64,000 nt of DNA from Parashewanella tropica (GTDB lineage Bacteria > Pseudomonadota > Gammaproteobacteria > Enterobacterales > Shewanellaceae), in the NCBI RefSeq assembly GCF_004358445.1, contig NZ_CP037951.1, forward strand, positions 1,537,501 to 1,601,500, read 5' to 3'. Positions 43,475-53,406 of this stretch are shown piece by piece. The stretch's first letter is position 1, and each line of letters starts with the position of its first letter. A program made the position numbers and the translations under genes. The notes under the pieces were generated by a model. That model was not told where the DNA came from and made no database searches. It was given only the letters and a program-made list of their open reading frames with translations.

Positions 43475-44515
43475 ATGAACAGGTATGATTTAACCGTTTC
43501 AGATATTTCACAAGAAACAAAGGACTCTGTTTCTGTTTACTTTTCAATTCCCGATAGTTTAAAGGATTTATTTCATTGGAAAGCAGGGCAACATATCAGG
43601 CTTCAATTGGAAGTCGGTGAAGAGCTATTTACACGAAACTACTCAATCTCATCAAGTAAGCCTGAAGAGCTTAAAATTACGGTTAAGAAAGTCAAAAAAG
43701 GTCGAGTTTCCACTTATATCAATGAGAAATTGAGTATTGGTGAAACAGTTAAAGTTACTCAGCCAAATGGCAATTTTATTTTAGAGCCAGAACAGAGTAA
43801 AAGACGAAGCCATTACTTTTTTACTGCAGGTTCAGGGATCACACCTATTTACGCTATGTTAACCAGCGTCCTTGAGAATGAAGCCAATAGTTTTGTTTAT
43901 TTACTTTATGGTAACAAAGATGGGGCAAGCACCATATTTTCCGGTGAGCTTCATCAACTCGAAGAAAAGTATTCTGAAAGATTAGTCATTCAACACTGTC
44001 ATAGTTCTCCAAGTTGGTTTAAATCAAGTCCTTGGCGAACAGGAAGAGTGGATGACAAAGCTGTTCAGGCTTTTATCAATGAAAATCCACCATATGCTCA
44101 GGATTGTCAGTATTATATTTGTGGTCCAGATACCTTTATCCCAAATGTTAAGTCCGCTTTAAAGGCCATTGATGTTCCAGACAGCCGCATCCATGCTGAA
44201 TACTTTGGCTTGGGAAAAAAGACAGAAGTTCAAGGTGGTATGGATGCAGACTTACAAGTGGAATTGAATGGTAAGAAACAACAGCTAAAAGTCAATGCTG
44301 GCGAAAGCTTACTACAAGCCATGTTAGAAGCTGGGATCAGTGCTCCTCACTCATGCGAGGCTGGGCTGTGTGGTACTTGCCAATGTAAATTAGTCGAAGG
44401 CGAAGTTAATATGCCAAATAATTCAGCATTGGAAGAATCAGAAGTTAAATCAGGGATAATACTAGCCTGCCAAGCGGTGCCTCACTCCGCAGCATTAAAG
44501 ATTAGTTATAAATAG
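43475..44515 (+). CDS. Ferredoxin reductase component of the Rieske oxygenase
   Basis: From ATG 43475 (GGAG upstream, one base after the previous stop) the protein is 346 aa. It has an FAD/FMN-binding barrel with RNYSISSS, an NAD-binding domain with FTAGSGITPIYAML, and a C-terminal plant-type [2Fe-2S] ferredoxin domain: C294, C299, C302 in CEAGLCGTC and C332 in ILACQ. It passes electrons from NAD(P)H to the Rieske oxygenase. The domain order matches CntB/YeaX and GbcB. Confidence 0.9.
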   Translation: MNRYDLTVSDISQETKDSVSVYFSIPDSLKDLFHWKAGQHIRLQLEVGEELFTRNYSISSSKPEELKITVKKVKKGRVSTYINEKLSIGETVKVTQPNGNFILEPEQSKRRSHYFFTAGSGITPIYAMLTSVLENEANSFVYLLYGNKDGASTIFSGELHQLEEKYSERLVIQHCHSSPSWFKSSPWRTGRVDDKAVQAFINENPPYAQDCQYYICGPDTFIPNVKSALKAIDVPDSRIHAEYFGLGKKTEVQGGMDADLQVELNGKKQQLKVNAGESLLQAMLEAGISAPHSCEAGLCGTCQCKLVEGEVNMPNNSALEESEVKSGIILACQAVPHSAALKISYK

Positions 44516-44593
44516 AGTTACTCAATGTAAATACAGATTTTGTTCAGTTAGACCAAATTAGTATTAGGGAATTATAACTAATCCCTTAATGCT

Positions 44594-46105
44594 ATGAACA
44601 TTAGAAGTAAAAGCTTATCTATTCTGTGTGCCTGTTTTGCTGTCGGGGGCAGTGCCGCTTCAGCAGCAACGATTCCAGTTCACGTACAATGTAATGTTAG
44701 TGCACACACTGCAATGGCCGCTACCCTCACATTGCCTAAAAATCTTGGTTTTTTCTTTGTTAACTCAGACGTAAGCCCGAGTGATATACAAGCACTTTAT
44801 GTATCAGGTACAAAGAAAGACAGTTATTTTTCCTTTGAAGGGCTACAAAATAATAAAAATTTCACCGTTACTTATAATCAGCTTGTGACTGATCAACAGT
44901 CAAATCAACCTGTCAGACGTTATAAACTTAAATTTGGTAGCCCACAACAAGACAGCAACTTTAGTCATGTTTTCATAAATAAAAATTTACTTAATTCGGC
45001 TAATAATTTGGTACAAATAGATGGACGGGTTGAATATTGCTTGGATCACCCTGATTTTAAAGAAGATCTGAATGCCCAAATCACCTTACAAGTCCCATAT
45101 GATTATGATGGTGATCAAATATTGGATTATTGGGAAGTAAGCAAGCCAGGCGTTCAAGTGACAGATGATGCTATTCCTGTTGATTTTAAAGGTGGTAATG
45201 GCTCTCCATTGAGTATTTATATTGAAGCAGGAGTGACTGAAACTGGAATAAATTATCATAAGGCACTCCAAGGGGATAGCCCTTTTGACAGCATAGATTT
45301 GACTTTAATCCCTAATGATAATAAATCGTTGCTTCCGGATTCTTCCGTTAGACAAGGATTTATAGATCTTCTTCCTACTTACTCCAAGAACATCGATATT
45401 AGAGATGTCCCATTAGGTAGTGCGATGTCAGAAATTGATGCACACGCGATAAACATACAAACAGCATATCTTAACAATAGTACAGCCAATGAAACGGATT
45501 TCAATTCTTTACCCTCAGTTTTACGGGTTGTAGATAATACTTTCTATCTAAATCATTATAATGCACCACCTCCTACTCCGGGTTGGTATATACCTGACGT
45601 TACTGTTGAAAAATTCAACGACTCTGTTGGGGGAGATACATTTAAATCTGTAAAGTCATTCACTGATGTTCCACCTGTGATTAGTAGAAATGATTCGATA
45701 GTTTCCAATCAAATATCAAAGCTCATAGAGTTGGGGAGTGCGTTTCAAAATCAAGTATTAGATTTTGATGTTTTCAAGCAAGAAAGATTTTATATCGTAA
45801 ACAGTGTCGATTCTGAAGGCAGAGTTAAGTTAGCTAGAATTCGATCAGGTGACAGTGCTACTAATCCCATCTGTTTTGATTTTTCAAAGCTAAGTAATGG
45901 CGATATAACATGGTGGGGCAGTAGAGTGCGCTGGCTGATTAAAGATGAAAACGGTAACGTCAAAATTCAGGAAGGGTATTTTGGTTGGCATGCTCCAGAC
46001 GGTAACTACGCTTTCCTAAATTTAAATGATGGTGTTAAATCACTATCAACCTTACCTAAAAAAGGGGATGTGATTGCGTTTGAATTCGCAAAAGTTGATC
46101 AGTAA
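44594..46105 (+). CDS. Secreted hypothetical protein, 503 aa (tandem paralogue 1)
   Basis: I do not recognise the family. A signal peptide is clear (SKSLSILCACFAVGGSAASA before ATIPV). The mature part is beta-rich and contains NLGFFFVNSDVSPSD, LVTDQQSNQ, VDFKGGNGSPLSIYIE and, near the C-terminus, DITWWGSRVRWLIKDENGN and GWHAPDGNYAFLNL. All of these recur in the next gene. Few cysteines after the signal. It could be a surface or matrix protein; that is a guess. Confidence 0.75.
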   Translation: MNIRSKSLSILCACFAVGGSAASAATIPVHVQCNVSAHTAMAATLTLPKNLGFFFVNSDVSPSDIQALYVSGTKKDSYFSFEGLQNNKNFTVTYNQLVTDQQSNQPVRRYKLKFGSPQQDSNFSHVFINKNLLNSANNLVQIDGRVEYCLDHPDFKEDLNAQITLQVPYDYDGDQILDYWEVSKPGVQVTDDAIPVDFKGGNGSPLSIYIEAGVTETGINYHKALQGDSPFDSIDLTLIPNDNKSLLPDSSVRQGFIDLLPTYSKNIDIRDVPLGSAMSEIDAHAINIQTAYLNNSTANETDFNSLPSVLRVVDNTFYLNHYNAPPPTPGWYIPDVTVEKFNDSVGGDTFKSVKSFTDVPPVISRNDSIVSNQISKLIELGSAFQNQVLDFDVFKQERFYIVNSVDSEGRVKLARIRSGDSATNPICFDFSKLSNGDITWWGSRVRWLIKDENGNVKIQEGYFGWHAPDGNYAFLNLNDGVKSLSTLPKKGDVIAFEFAKVDQ

Positions 46106-46232
46106 GTTGCGCTGATTATTATCCATATAGAAGTGGAGAGTAAGATGCTAATCATACCTAGCAATGGGTTAAGGTGTAATTCAGCTCTTTTGATTAGGAT
46201 AGAAAAATGCTCTTTTAATCAAAAGTAAGATT

Positions 46233-47750
46233 ATGGACATTAAACGTTATTTTCTTGCAACTGTTTGTTGCTTAAACTTAGTGACGTTCAGCTCTGTAGC
46301 CGCAACAATTCCACTGCACATGGAATGTGCTCACACTTCTGGTTTTAACAATACTGTTTTTCAATTTCCAAAAAATCTTGGTTTCTTTTTCGTTAACTCG
46401 GATGTCAGCCCAAGTGACGTTTATGGCTTAGAGTTTAAAGATCCCAACTCGGAAACTACCTATGCCGTTTCAGGCTTTAAATACAATACTGATTTTGCCG
46501 TTACGTTAAATAAACTGGTTACCGATCAGCAATCTAATCAAAGAGTTCGGCGTTTTAAAGTTAAATTTTTAGAGCGTAAGCAAGATAGTAATTTTGATCA
46601 TAAAAACTTAATGAATGGTGAGCATTCAACACCAATTAGCAACTCTACAGATAACGATACTTTTGGAGTCACTACCTTTACCAAGTATTGTGATATATAC
46701 CCTAAATACAGTGCTGATCTGCAATACGAAGTCAGGTTAATCGTTCCTTATAGCTCTGGGGGGCGCTGGGGTGTCAGTAAACCAGGGACTCAAATATCAG
46801 AAAATGCTATACCTATCGATTTTAAAGGTGGTAATGGTTCACCATTAAAAATGTACATTGAAGGTGGGTTAACCGTTACAGGGATTAACTATCAAGATGA
46901 AGTTAGGTCTAGTCTTTATCCTCAAACGATAAATTTAAAGTTAACTTCGCTAGGCAGTAATTTGGGTGTTGCAGCATTTGATTCAGTTGATGGAGAAGTT
47001 AACCGCTTTAATTATTATTCGAATATAAGAAAATTAGGGAGCCATGCAGGCGTTACCAATTTTGTCATTGATCATAATTCGCTAAGTTTTGAAATGGGAT
47101 TAATAGATAATGCTACTCTACAAGAAACTGAGTTTAATTCTTTACCTTCAGTTCTCGAAACGGTAACAGAGAGAAATAATTCGATATCTCCAGCGCTTTA
47201 CAACGCTCCAACACCTGAGCCGGGTTGGTATTCTCCAGATATTGTGGTTAACACTAGGATTCACTCATCTCTTGGAAATAAAGGGATAATATCTTCAGCA
47301 TCAGTTGATGAAAAACAGACGGTTATTACTAGTAATTCAACTGAAATATCTGAACAAATATCTAAATTAATGGAAGCGGGTGATGCATGGCAAGATGAGC
47401 TTCTTGCTCCAGAGGCTTTTCCATTTGGTCGCTTTTACACTATCAGCAGTATTGATGGTGATGGAAGGATCAAGTTGAAGTCAATTGAACCTAATACTTC
47501 TAGTGATGGCAATGTTAACTATTTGGATTTTTCAAAAATAAGTGATGGCGACATTGTGTGGTGGGGAAGTTTAGTGCGTTGGTTTATAAAAGACGACAGT
47601 GGGAATGAAATAGTTCAACAGGGATTCATAGGTTGGCACGCACCAGATGGCAGTTATGCTTTTCTTAATTTAAGCGGCAATACAAAGTCCCTTAATACCT
47701 TGCCGCATATAGGAGATATTGTGGCGTTTGAATATGTGATGCTAAATTAA
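46233..47750 (+). CDS. Secreted hypothetical protein, 505 aa (tandem paralogue 2)
   Basis: Diverged tandem copy of the preceding gene. It has a signal peptide (FLATVCCLNLVTFSSVAA before TIPLH). It shares the blocks NLGFFFVNSDVSPSD, LVTDQQSNQRVRRFK, DFKGGNGSPLKMYIEGGLTVTGINY, and the C-terminal DIVWWGSLVRWFIKDDSGN and GWHAPDGSYAFLNL. The middle part differs most. The 127-bp gap to the first copy holds no obvious terminator, so the two may be co-transcribed. Function unknown. Confidence 0.75.
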   Translation: MDIKRYFLATVCCLNLVTFSSVAATIPLHMECAHTSGFNNTVFQFPKNLGFFFVNSDVSPSDVYGLEFKDPNSETTYAVSGFKYNTDFAVTLNKLVTDQQSNQRVRRFKVKFLERKQDSNFDHKNLMNGEHSTPISNSTDNDTFGVTTFTKYCDIYPKYSADLQYEVRLIVPYSSGGRWGVSKPGTQISENAIPIDFKGGNGSPLKMYIEGGLTVTGINYQDEVRSSLYPQTINLKLTSLGSNLGVAAFDSVDGEVNRFNYYSNIRKLGSHAGVTNFVIDHNSLSFEMGLIDNATLQETEFNSLPSVLETVTERNNSISPALYNAPTPEPGWYSPDIVVNTRIHSSLGNKGIISSASVDEKQTVITSNSTEISEQISKLMEAGDAWQDELLAPEAFPFGRFYTISSIDGDGRIKLKSIEPNTSSDGNVNYLDFSKISDGDIVWWGSLVRWFIKDDSGNEIVQQGFIGWHAPDGSYAFLNLSGNTKSLNTLPHIGDIVAFEYVMLN

Positions 47751-47829
47751 AGTAATTTGTGCTGTAATGGCTATGGGCTAAAGACTGGTTACGGTACAAT
47801 TATGATTTTTAATCACAGGAATTCAGTCG

Positions 47830-48591
47830 TTGAGCTACACAGAGTTACTATCTCCAATTCATCAATTTTTAAAATGCAGAACGCCTGAACAATGGATAGA
47901 AGAGGCGATAAAGCCTGAAAATTTGTCAGTGATTTTAATCGATCATTTAATTTGTGAATTAAAGGCGGCTCAAAGTGCGATGTACTTAATTCGTAAATAT
48001 GCCGTTGATAAAGAAAGTGGAGATGCGCTATTAGAATGGCTGAAGCCTTTTGAGGATTTTGCTTACCGTAAAGAGGGAAATTGGCGCGAACTGGTTAAAC
48101 ACAATACGTTAACAAAATCTATGTTACCTAAGTCAGGCACGCCTTATGGGCAAGACTTGATTGATAAAATGGTTTTGCTGATAAAAGAAGAGTTACATCA
48201 TTTTTATCAAGTATTAGAGCTGATGGATGAGTTTAACGTTCCTTACGAAAACATCACTTCAAGTCGATATGCCAAAGGTATGATCCGTCATGTAACTAGC
48301 TATGAACCAGATACCTTGATTGATAAATTGATCATCGGAGCTTATATCGAAGCCAGATCGTGTGAACGCTTTGCAGCGATTGCTCCTCATGTTGATAAGC
48401 GATTAGGTGATTTCTATGTTTCTTTACTTCGTAGTGAAGCTCGCCATTATCAAGATTATTTGACGTTAGCAGAAGAAATTGCTGGTGGTGATATCAGTGA
48501 GCGCGTTAAGTTCTTCGGAGAAAAAGAAGCTGAGTTAATCAGTACTCCTGATGCTGATTTTAAGTTTCATAGTGGAGTACCAACAATCTAA
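47830..48591 (+). CDS. miaE: tRNA 2-methylthio-N6-isopentenyladenosine hydroxylase
   Basis: MiaE is a non-heme di-iron monooxygenase that hydroxylates ms2i6A37 in tRNAs reading UNN codons. The 253-aa product has the ferritin-like metal motifs: E-L-K-A-A-Q-S-A, KEELHHFYQ, the later IEARSCERF and SEARHYQDY. The start is TTG at 47830 with AGGA nine bases before it; no upstream ATG fits. It converges on lpxH with only two bases between. Confidence 0.92.
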   Translation: MSYTELLSPIHQFLKCRTPEQWIEEAIKPENLSVILIDHLICELKAAQSAMYLIRKYAVDKESGDALLEWLKPFEDFAYRKEGNWRELVKHNTLTKSMLPKSGTPYGQDLIDKMVLLIKEELHHFYQVLELMDEFNVPYENITSSRYAKGMIRHVTSYEPDTLIDKLIIGAYIEARSCERFAAIAPHVDKRLGDFYVSLLRSEARHYQDYLTLAEEIAGGDISERVKFFGEKEAELISTPDADFKFHSGVPTI

Positions 48592-48593
48592 AT

Positions 48594-49304
48594 TTAAAAA
48601 GGTAGTGTGTGTAAAGTGGCTCCATCATGTGACACTTCTAACATACTGCCTTGTTCATACCAATCACCAACTACAATCCGTTCTTTGGTTTCATCAACTT
48701 GGTTATACCCAGGACGATGCGTATGCCCGTGAATCATTTGCACAGTCTTGGTTTGCTGCATCAGTTGCTTAACCGCTGATGGTTCAACATCCATTATCTG
48801 AGTTGTTTTGTATTGGTTTGAGCTTTTACTTTTATTGCGGATCTTTCTAGCAATTGCTCGGCGTATCCCACCTGGTAGGCTAGCATAAAGCCATTTTACC
48901 CATGCCTTATTTCGAAACTTACGAAATTTTTGATAATCTTCATCCAAAGTGCAAAGGCTGTCACCGTGTAAAATTACGGTGGGCTTACCATACAAATCGA
49001 GGGTATGAACTTCATCAAGAATTCTCATTCCGGCTTGGCGTGCATATCTATGACTTAATAAAAAGTCACGGTTGCCATTAATAAAATAAATTTTGGTATA
49101 TCGAGAAATCGCTTTGAGTTTTTCAGCGACTTCAATAGCAAAAGGTTCTGCTACATCGTCACCAACCCAAACTTCGAAAAGATCACCAAGGATATACAGC
49201 GCCTCAGCTTTTTGAGCGTGAGTCTGTAAAAAGTGAAAAAAACAATCTGTGATATAAGGGTGATCTTCACTTAAATGAAGATCACCAATAAAAAGTACAC
49301 TCAT
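48594..49304 (-). CDS. lpxH: UDP-2,3-diacylglucosamine pyrophosphohydrolase
   Basis: LpxH makes lipid X in lipid A biosynthesis at the inner membrane. The 236-aa calcineurin-like phosphoesterase shows the metal motifs GDLHLSED, GDLFEVWVGDD, NGNRDFLL, HGDSLCTLD and GHTHRP. It lies downstream of ppiB on the same strand, 9 bp apart, as in E. coli. Confidence 0.97.
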   Translation of the reverse strand: MSVLFIGDLHLSEDHPYITDCFFHFLQTHAQKAEALYILGDLFEVWVGDDVAEPFAIEVAEKLKAISRYTKIYFINGNRDFLLSHRYARQAGMRILDEVHTLDLYGKPTVILHGDSLCTLDEDYQKFRKFRNKAWVKWLYASLPGGIRRAIARKIRNKSKSSNQYKTTQIMDVEPSAVKQLMQQTKTVQMIHGHTHRPGYNQVDETKERIVVGDWYEQGSMLEVSHDGATLHTLPF

Positions 49305-49313
49305 ACTAAAAAA

Positions 49314-49808
49314 TTAGCCGTCGATAGATACTTTTTCAATGATAACAGCCTCTAATGGTACGTCAGCATGCATGCCTTTAGTACCAGTAGCTACGCCTTT
49401 GATTTTCTCAACAACGTCCATACCTTCAACAACTTCACCGAATACACAGTAACCCCAACCTTGAAGGGTTTCTGATTTGAAATCTAAGAAATCATTATCT
49501 TTAACGTTGATAAAGAACTGTGAAGAAGCAGAGTGAGGCGCTTGAGTACGAGCCATTGCAAGAGTACCTTTCTTGTTAGAAAGACCATTGTTTGCTTCGT
49601 TTTGAATCGCTTCTTTAGTGGTTTTTTGCTGCATATCTTCAGTGAAACCACCACCTTGGATCATGAATCCATCAATAACACGGTGGAAGATAGTGCCATC
49701 GAAAAAGCCATCTTTAACGTAAGACTCGAAGTTTGCAGCTGTGATAGGCGCTTTTTCGTGGTTAAGTTGGATTTTGATATCACCAAAGTTTGTATGTAAT
49801 GTGATCAT
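49314..49808 (-). CDS. ppiB: Peptidyl-prolyl cis-trans isomerase B (cyclophilin)
   Basis: A cytoplasmic cyclophilin of 164 aa without a signal peptide. [13 protein letters not shown] is the active-site block with the catalytic Arg, and [13 protein letters not shown] and [15 protein letters not shown] complete the fold. It is divergent from cysS across 187 bp that must carry both promoters. Confidence 0.97.
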   Translation of the reverse strand: MITLHTNFGDIKIQLNHEKAPITAANFESYVKDGFFDGTIFHRVIDGFMIQGGGFTEDMQQKTTKEAIQNEANNGLSNKKGTLAMARTQAPHSASSQFFINVKDNDFLDFKSETLQGWGYCVFGEVVEGMDVVEKIKGVATGTKGMHADVPLEAVIIEKVSIDG

Positions 49809-49995
49809 TTTGATAACTACTTCAAAGAATAAAACTGAATTTTAGCTTAATCCTTATTTTCACTCAATTAGATCCCGTCTTATAAAAAACAAGAGTATTC
49901 AAGTTAGTCAACACCATGCTAGAATTTTATCTCGTTGTCGGTGGTTGTGGGATATCACACCACTATTGTTATAGTTTTTTCAAAAGAGATCGAAG

Positions 49996-51375
49996 ATGCT
50001 GAAGATATACAACAGCTTGACCCGCAAAAAAGAAGAATTTACGCCAATTCGTTCAGACAAAGTTGGCATGTACGTTTGTGGAGTCACCATCTACGATCTC
50101 TGTCATATTGGTCACGGTCGAACGTTCGTGTCTTTCGATATGATTGCTCGTTACCTTCGATACAAAGGCTACAATCTGGATTATCACAGAAACATCACTG
50201 ATGTTGATGACAAAATCATTAAACGTGCCAACGAAAACAACGAGTCATGCGACGAGCTTACGGAACGCTTGATCAGTGAAATGTATGCTGATTTTGATGC
50301 GCTTAATATGATCCGCCCAGATCTTGAACCTCGTGCCACTCAACACATTCCTGAAATGATTGATATGGTTGAGCGTCTAATTGAACGTGATCATGCTTAT
50401 GTGTCAGAAAGTGGTGATGTGCTGTTCCGCGTTGAATCATTTGCTGATTATGGTCGTTTATCTGGTCAGGATTTAGATCAACTTAAAGCAGGTGCGCGCG
50501 TTGAAGTTGAAGACTCAAAAGAAAATCCAATGGACTTCGTACTGTGGAAAATGTCTAAGCCAGGTGAGCCAACTTGGGATTCACCATGGGGACCTGGTCG
50601 TCCAGGATGGCACATTGAATGTTCAGCGATGAATAGCAAGCATTTAGGCTTACATTTTGATATTCACGGTGGTGGTTCAGACTTACAGTTCCCACACCAT
50701 GAAAACGAAATCGCGCAATCATGCTGTGCCCATGACACGCCTTATGTGAACTATTGGATGCACTCTGGCATGGTGATGATCGACAAAGAGAAAATGTCGA
50801 AGTCATTGAATAACTTTTTCACCATTCGTGATGTACTTGAGCATTATGATTCTGAATCAGTACGTTACTTCTTGTTGTCAGGTCACTACCGTAGCCAAAT
50901 CAACTACACCGAAGATAACTTAAATCAAGCTCGTGCTGCGGTTGAACGTTTATACACCGCAATTAAAGATTTAGATTTGAGTGTTGAGCCTGCTGAAGCC
51001 CCAGAGTTAGTTGCTAAGTTTGATGCGGCTATGGATGATGACTTCAATACACCTGAGGCTTATTCGGTGCTATTTGACATGGCCCGTGAAATCAATCGCT
51101 TGAAAGGTAAGGATGATGTTGCTGCTAATGCATTAGGTGCAAAACTGAAGCAACTTGCTGATGTGTTAGGTTTATTGAAGCAAGAACCTGAAGCCTTCTT
51201 TAAAGGTGAGGGCAGTCAAGATGAAGTGGCTGAAATCGAAGCTTTAATTGTTGAGCGTAACCGTGCAAGAACGGAAAAAGATTGGCCTGCAGCCGATAAA
51301 GCTCGTGATGCGTTAAATGCACTTGGTGTCATTTTAGAAGATGGTGCAAACGGTACTACTTGGCGTAAGAAGTAA
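49996..51375 (+). CDS. cysS: Cysteinyl-tRNA synthetase
   Basis: Class I synthetase charging tRNA-Cys; 459 aa. The zinc ligand Cys28 lies in [16 protein letters not shown] with HIGH at 37-40; KMSKS is at 266-270. The zinc site is completed by the GWHIECSAM and [13 protein letters not shown] regions. The 97-bp palindromic element begins 26 bp after the stop. Confidence 0.98.
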   Translation: MLKIYNSLTRKKEEFTPIRSDKVGMYVCGVTIYDLCHIGHGRTFVSFDMIARYLRYKGYNLDYHRNITDVDDKIIKRANENNESCDELTERLISEMYADFDALNMIRPDLEPRATQHIPEMIDMVERLIERDHAYVSESGDVLFRVESFADYGRLSGQDLDQLKAGARVEVEDSKENPMDFVLWKMSKPGEPTWDSPWGPGRPGWHIECSAMNSKHLGLHFDIHGGGSDLQFPHHENEIAQSCCAHDTPYVNYWMHSGMVMIDKEKMSKSLNNFFTIRDVLEHYDSESVRYFLLSGHYRSQINYTEDNLNQARAAVERLYTAIKDLDLSVEPAEAPELVAKFDAAMDDDFNTPEAYSVLFDMAREINRLKGKDDVAANALGAKLKQLADVLGLLKQEPEAFFKGEGSQDEVAEIEALIVERNRARTEKDWPAADKARDALNALGVILEDGANGTTWRKK

Positions 51376-51400
51376 CTATTCAACCAAAGTAAGTTATAAA

Positions 51401-51497
51401 AGGAGCAATCATGTGGACGTCAACTGAAGCGCACGTCCATGTGCTGACGACCGTGACATCCTGTCACGGACGGTTTCCTTTCCACACAATTGCTCCT
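51401..51497 (+). repeat. Palindromic intergenic element (97 bp)
   Basis: Arms AGGAGCAATCATGTGGA and TCCACACAATTGCTCCT pair with few mismatches. The small hairpin is GCACGTCCATGTGC (51431-51444) and the core hairpin CCGTGACATCCTGTCACGG (51451-51469). It starts 26 bp after cysS and precedes the shared cysS/folD terminator. Confidence 0.93.
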
Positions 51498-51540
51498 ATC
51501 TGACTAGATTGAATTTTTTCTTACTTACATATTGCAGATC

Positions 51541-51573
51541 AAAAAAGCCAGCTCAATAAATGCTGGCTTTTTT
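51541..51573. terminator. Bidirectional terminator between cysS and folD
   Basis: AAAAAAGCCAGC (51541-51552) pairs with GCTGGCTTTTTT (51562-51573) around a 9-nt loop, giving T-runs in both directions for the convergent genes. Confidence 0.92.
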
Positions 51574-51592
51574 GTTGCTGAATAACAAAGAA

Positions 51593-52447
51593 TTAATCGT
51601 GATACTCTTCAGCTGCAAATAAGGTGTTTTCCAACAAGCTCACAATAGTCATAGGACCAACTCCACCCGGTACAGGTGTAATAAAGCTAGCTCGCTTAGC
51701 CGCTTCTTCATATTGAATATCACCAACTAAGCTGCCGTCTTCAAGACGATTAATGCCTACATCAATGACTACAGCACCTTCTTTAATCCACTCTCCAGGG
51801 ATAAAGTTTGGCTTGCCGACGGCAACGACCAATAAATCGGCTTGTCGAACCTTATCCTCTAAGTTTTTAGTAAAGCGATGGCAAGTTGTAGTTGTGCTGC
51901 CAGCTAAAAGCAATTCGAGTGTCATTGGACGCCCAACAATGTTTGATGCACCAACTATCGTTGCATCAAGGCCATAAGTATCTACACCCGTTGACTCAAT
52001 TAAGGTCATGATCCCTTTGGGAGTGCATGAACGAAGAAGAGGAATGCGCTGAGCAAGACGTCCTACATTATAAGGGTGGAAACCATCAACATCTTTATCA
52101 GGGCGAATGCGTTCGATGATCTTTTCTTCATTGATATGTTCTGGAAGTGGTAGTTGTACCAAAATACCATCAACACTAGAGTCTTCATTGCATTGGTCGA
52201 TAATTCTAAGTAATTCTAATTCCGTAGTGTTGGCTGGAAGATCGTGGGAATGTGAGATAAAGCCTACTTCTTCACAAGCACGGCGTTTACTACCAACATA
52301 AACTTCAGAGGCGGGATCGGAACCGACGAGAATCACAGCTAACCCTGGAGCTCTTTTACCCTGAGCGATACGTTCAGCAACTTGGGCTTTTAATTGGCTT
52401 CGAATGGATTTAGCGATTGCCTTGCCATCAATTATTTGGGCAGTCAT
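51593..52447 (-). CDS. folD: Methylenetetrahydrofolate dehydrogenase/cyclohydrolase
   Basis: Bifunctional one-carbon enzyme, 284 aa, making 10-formyl-THF with NADP+. [13 protein letters not shown] holds the catalytic Lys; [13 protein letters not shown] and the C-terminal [11 protein letters not shown] are family signatures. [10 protein letters not shown] is the NADP-binding motif. Convergent with cysS. Confidence 0.97.
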   Translation of the reverse strand: MTAQIIDGKAIAKSIRSQLKAQVAERIAQGKRAPGLAVILVGSDPASEVYVGSKRRACEEVGFISHSHDLPANTTELELLRIIDQCNEDSSVDGILVQLPLPEHINEEKIIERIRPDKDVDGFHPYNVGRLAQRIPLLRSCTPKGIMTLIESTGVDTYGLDATIVGASNIVGRPMTLELLLAGSTTTTCHRFTKNLEDKVRQADLLVVAVGKPNFIPGEWIKEGAVVIDVGINRLEDGSLVGDIQYEEAAKRASFITPVPGGVGPMTIVSLLENTLFAAEEYHD

Positions 52448-52797
52448 AGGTGTAGGATATCCTTTAAATGCGGTGCAAAGGTTAAGTTATGACCTTAATT
52501 AAGTAATTTATATCGACCCACTATGTCTATTACTGGCATTTTATAATTGGAGGGTAGCAAGCCAGTAATTCATTTTTTATTTTATTGGAATAGGTTAACT
52601 CAATTAAAAATCCAGCGTATTCTATCAATAGCGAACATAGGTGTCATTCTGAAAGCACTTAAATATGGATGAAAAAAGCTTAATTAGCTTGTTAATTCAT
52701 CACACAGTCAGCTTTTTCAAAAAAATCGTTGACGGAAAAAATCGGACGCTATAATATTCGCTCCGTTCTCAAGCAGCAGGCTAGCTTGAAACACTCT
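52448..52797. other. Intergenic region between folD and the tRNA operon
   Basis: 350 bases with the leftward folD promoter region and, at its right end, the tRNA operon promoter. No open frame or repeat of note. Confidence 0.55.
52729..52755 (+). promoter_or_regulatory. Promoter of the tRNA operon
   Basis: TTGACG (52729-52734), 15-bp spacer, perfect TATAAT (52750-52755), 42 bp upstream of tRNA-Pro. The spacer is short, but the -10 is consensus. Confidence 0.55.
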
Positions 52798-52874
52798 CGG
52801 TGATTAGCGCAGCCCGGTAGCGCATCTGCTTTGGGAGCAGAGGGTCAGAGGTTCGAATCCTCTATCACCGACCA
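52798..52874 (+). tRNA. tRNA-Pro (anticodon TGG)
   Basis: 77 nt, cloverleaf intact, CCA encoded. Acceptor CGGTGAT pairs with ATCACCG; the anticodon stem TCTGC/GCAGA carries loop TTTGGGA; the T-loop is GTTCGAATC. First of three tRNAs in one transcript. Confidence 0.97.
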
Positions 52875-52959
52875 AATTTATTGTCATTTGCCTTAGTGAG
52901 TGACTAAAATAGCTAAGGAAGCTATTTCCGGTTTAGGACATTTTTAATAAAAATGCCAT

Positions 52960-53036
52960 GCGCCCGTAGCTCAGTTGGATAGAGCATCCGCCTTCTAAGC
53001 GGATGGTCGCAGGTTCGAATCCTGCCGGGCGTACCA
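52960..53036 (+). tRNA. tRNA-Arg (anticodon TCT)
   Basis: 77 nt with encoded CCA. Acceptor GCGCCCG pairs with CGGGCGT; the anticodon stem CCGCC-type with loop CTTCTAA gives TCT; T-loop GTTCGAATC. Confidence 0.97.
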
Positions 53037-53075
53037 TTCTTCTCTTGAAGAATTTAAAAAAATAAAAGTTTCAGC

Positions 53076-53152
53076 GGTGATTGTAGCTCAGTTGGTAGAG
53101 TCCCGGATTGTGATTCCGGTTGTCGTGGGTTCGAACCCCATCAGTCACCCCA
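53076..53152 (+). tRNA. tRNA-His (anticodon GTG)
   Basis: 77 nt including the extra 5' G (G-1) opposite C73, the identity element of tRNA-His. Acceptor GTGATTG pairs with CAGTCAC (one G-U); the loop ATTGTGAT gives GTG. CCA is encoded. Confidence 0.97.
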
Positions 53153-53159
53153 CTCTTTA

Positions 53160-53190
53160 AAAAAGGCGACCTCAATGGTCGCCTTTTTGC
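53160..53190 (+). terminator. Terminator of the tRNA operon
   Basis: AAAAGGCGACC and GGTCGCCTTTTT pair around a short loop 10 bp after tRNA-His. Confidence 0.92.
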
Positions 53191-53263
53191 TATTGGATAC
53201 ATTCTTTTCCTCGACATAATTCACACTCTTAAAACAGCTGAAATCACAGCTTTTCTGCCCCAC

Positions 53264-53292
53264 TTGAGTATATAGATAACCATGGCTATAAT
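53264..53292 (+). promoter_or_regulatory. Promoter of tig
   Basis: TTGAGT (53264-53269), 17-bp spacer, consensus TATAAT (53287-53292), 115 bp before the tig ATG. The leader between contains small hairpins such as GTGCTTAAGGCAC. Confidence 0.65.
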
Positions 53293-53406
53293 GGCGCGTC
53301 TTATATCAAAGTAACTCGGTGCTTAAGGCACCTAAGAACGAATTCTTAAACGTAGCTGAGGCTTCGGCTATGACAAAGGACGTTAGACAAATTTCGAGGT
53401 AACATA

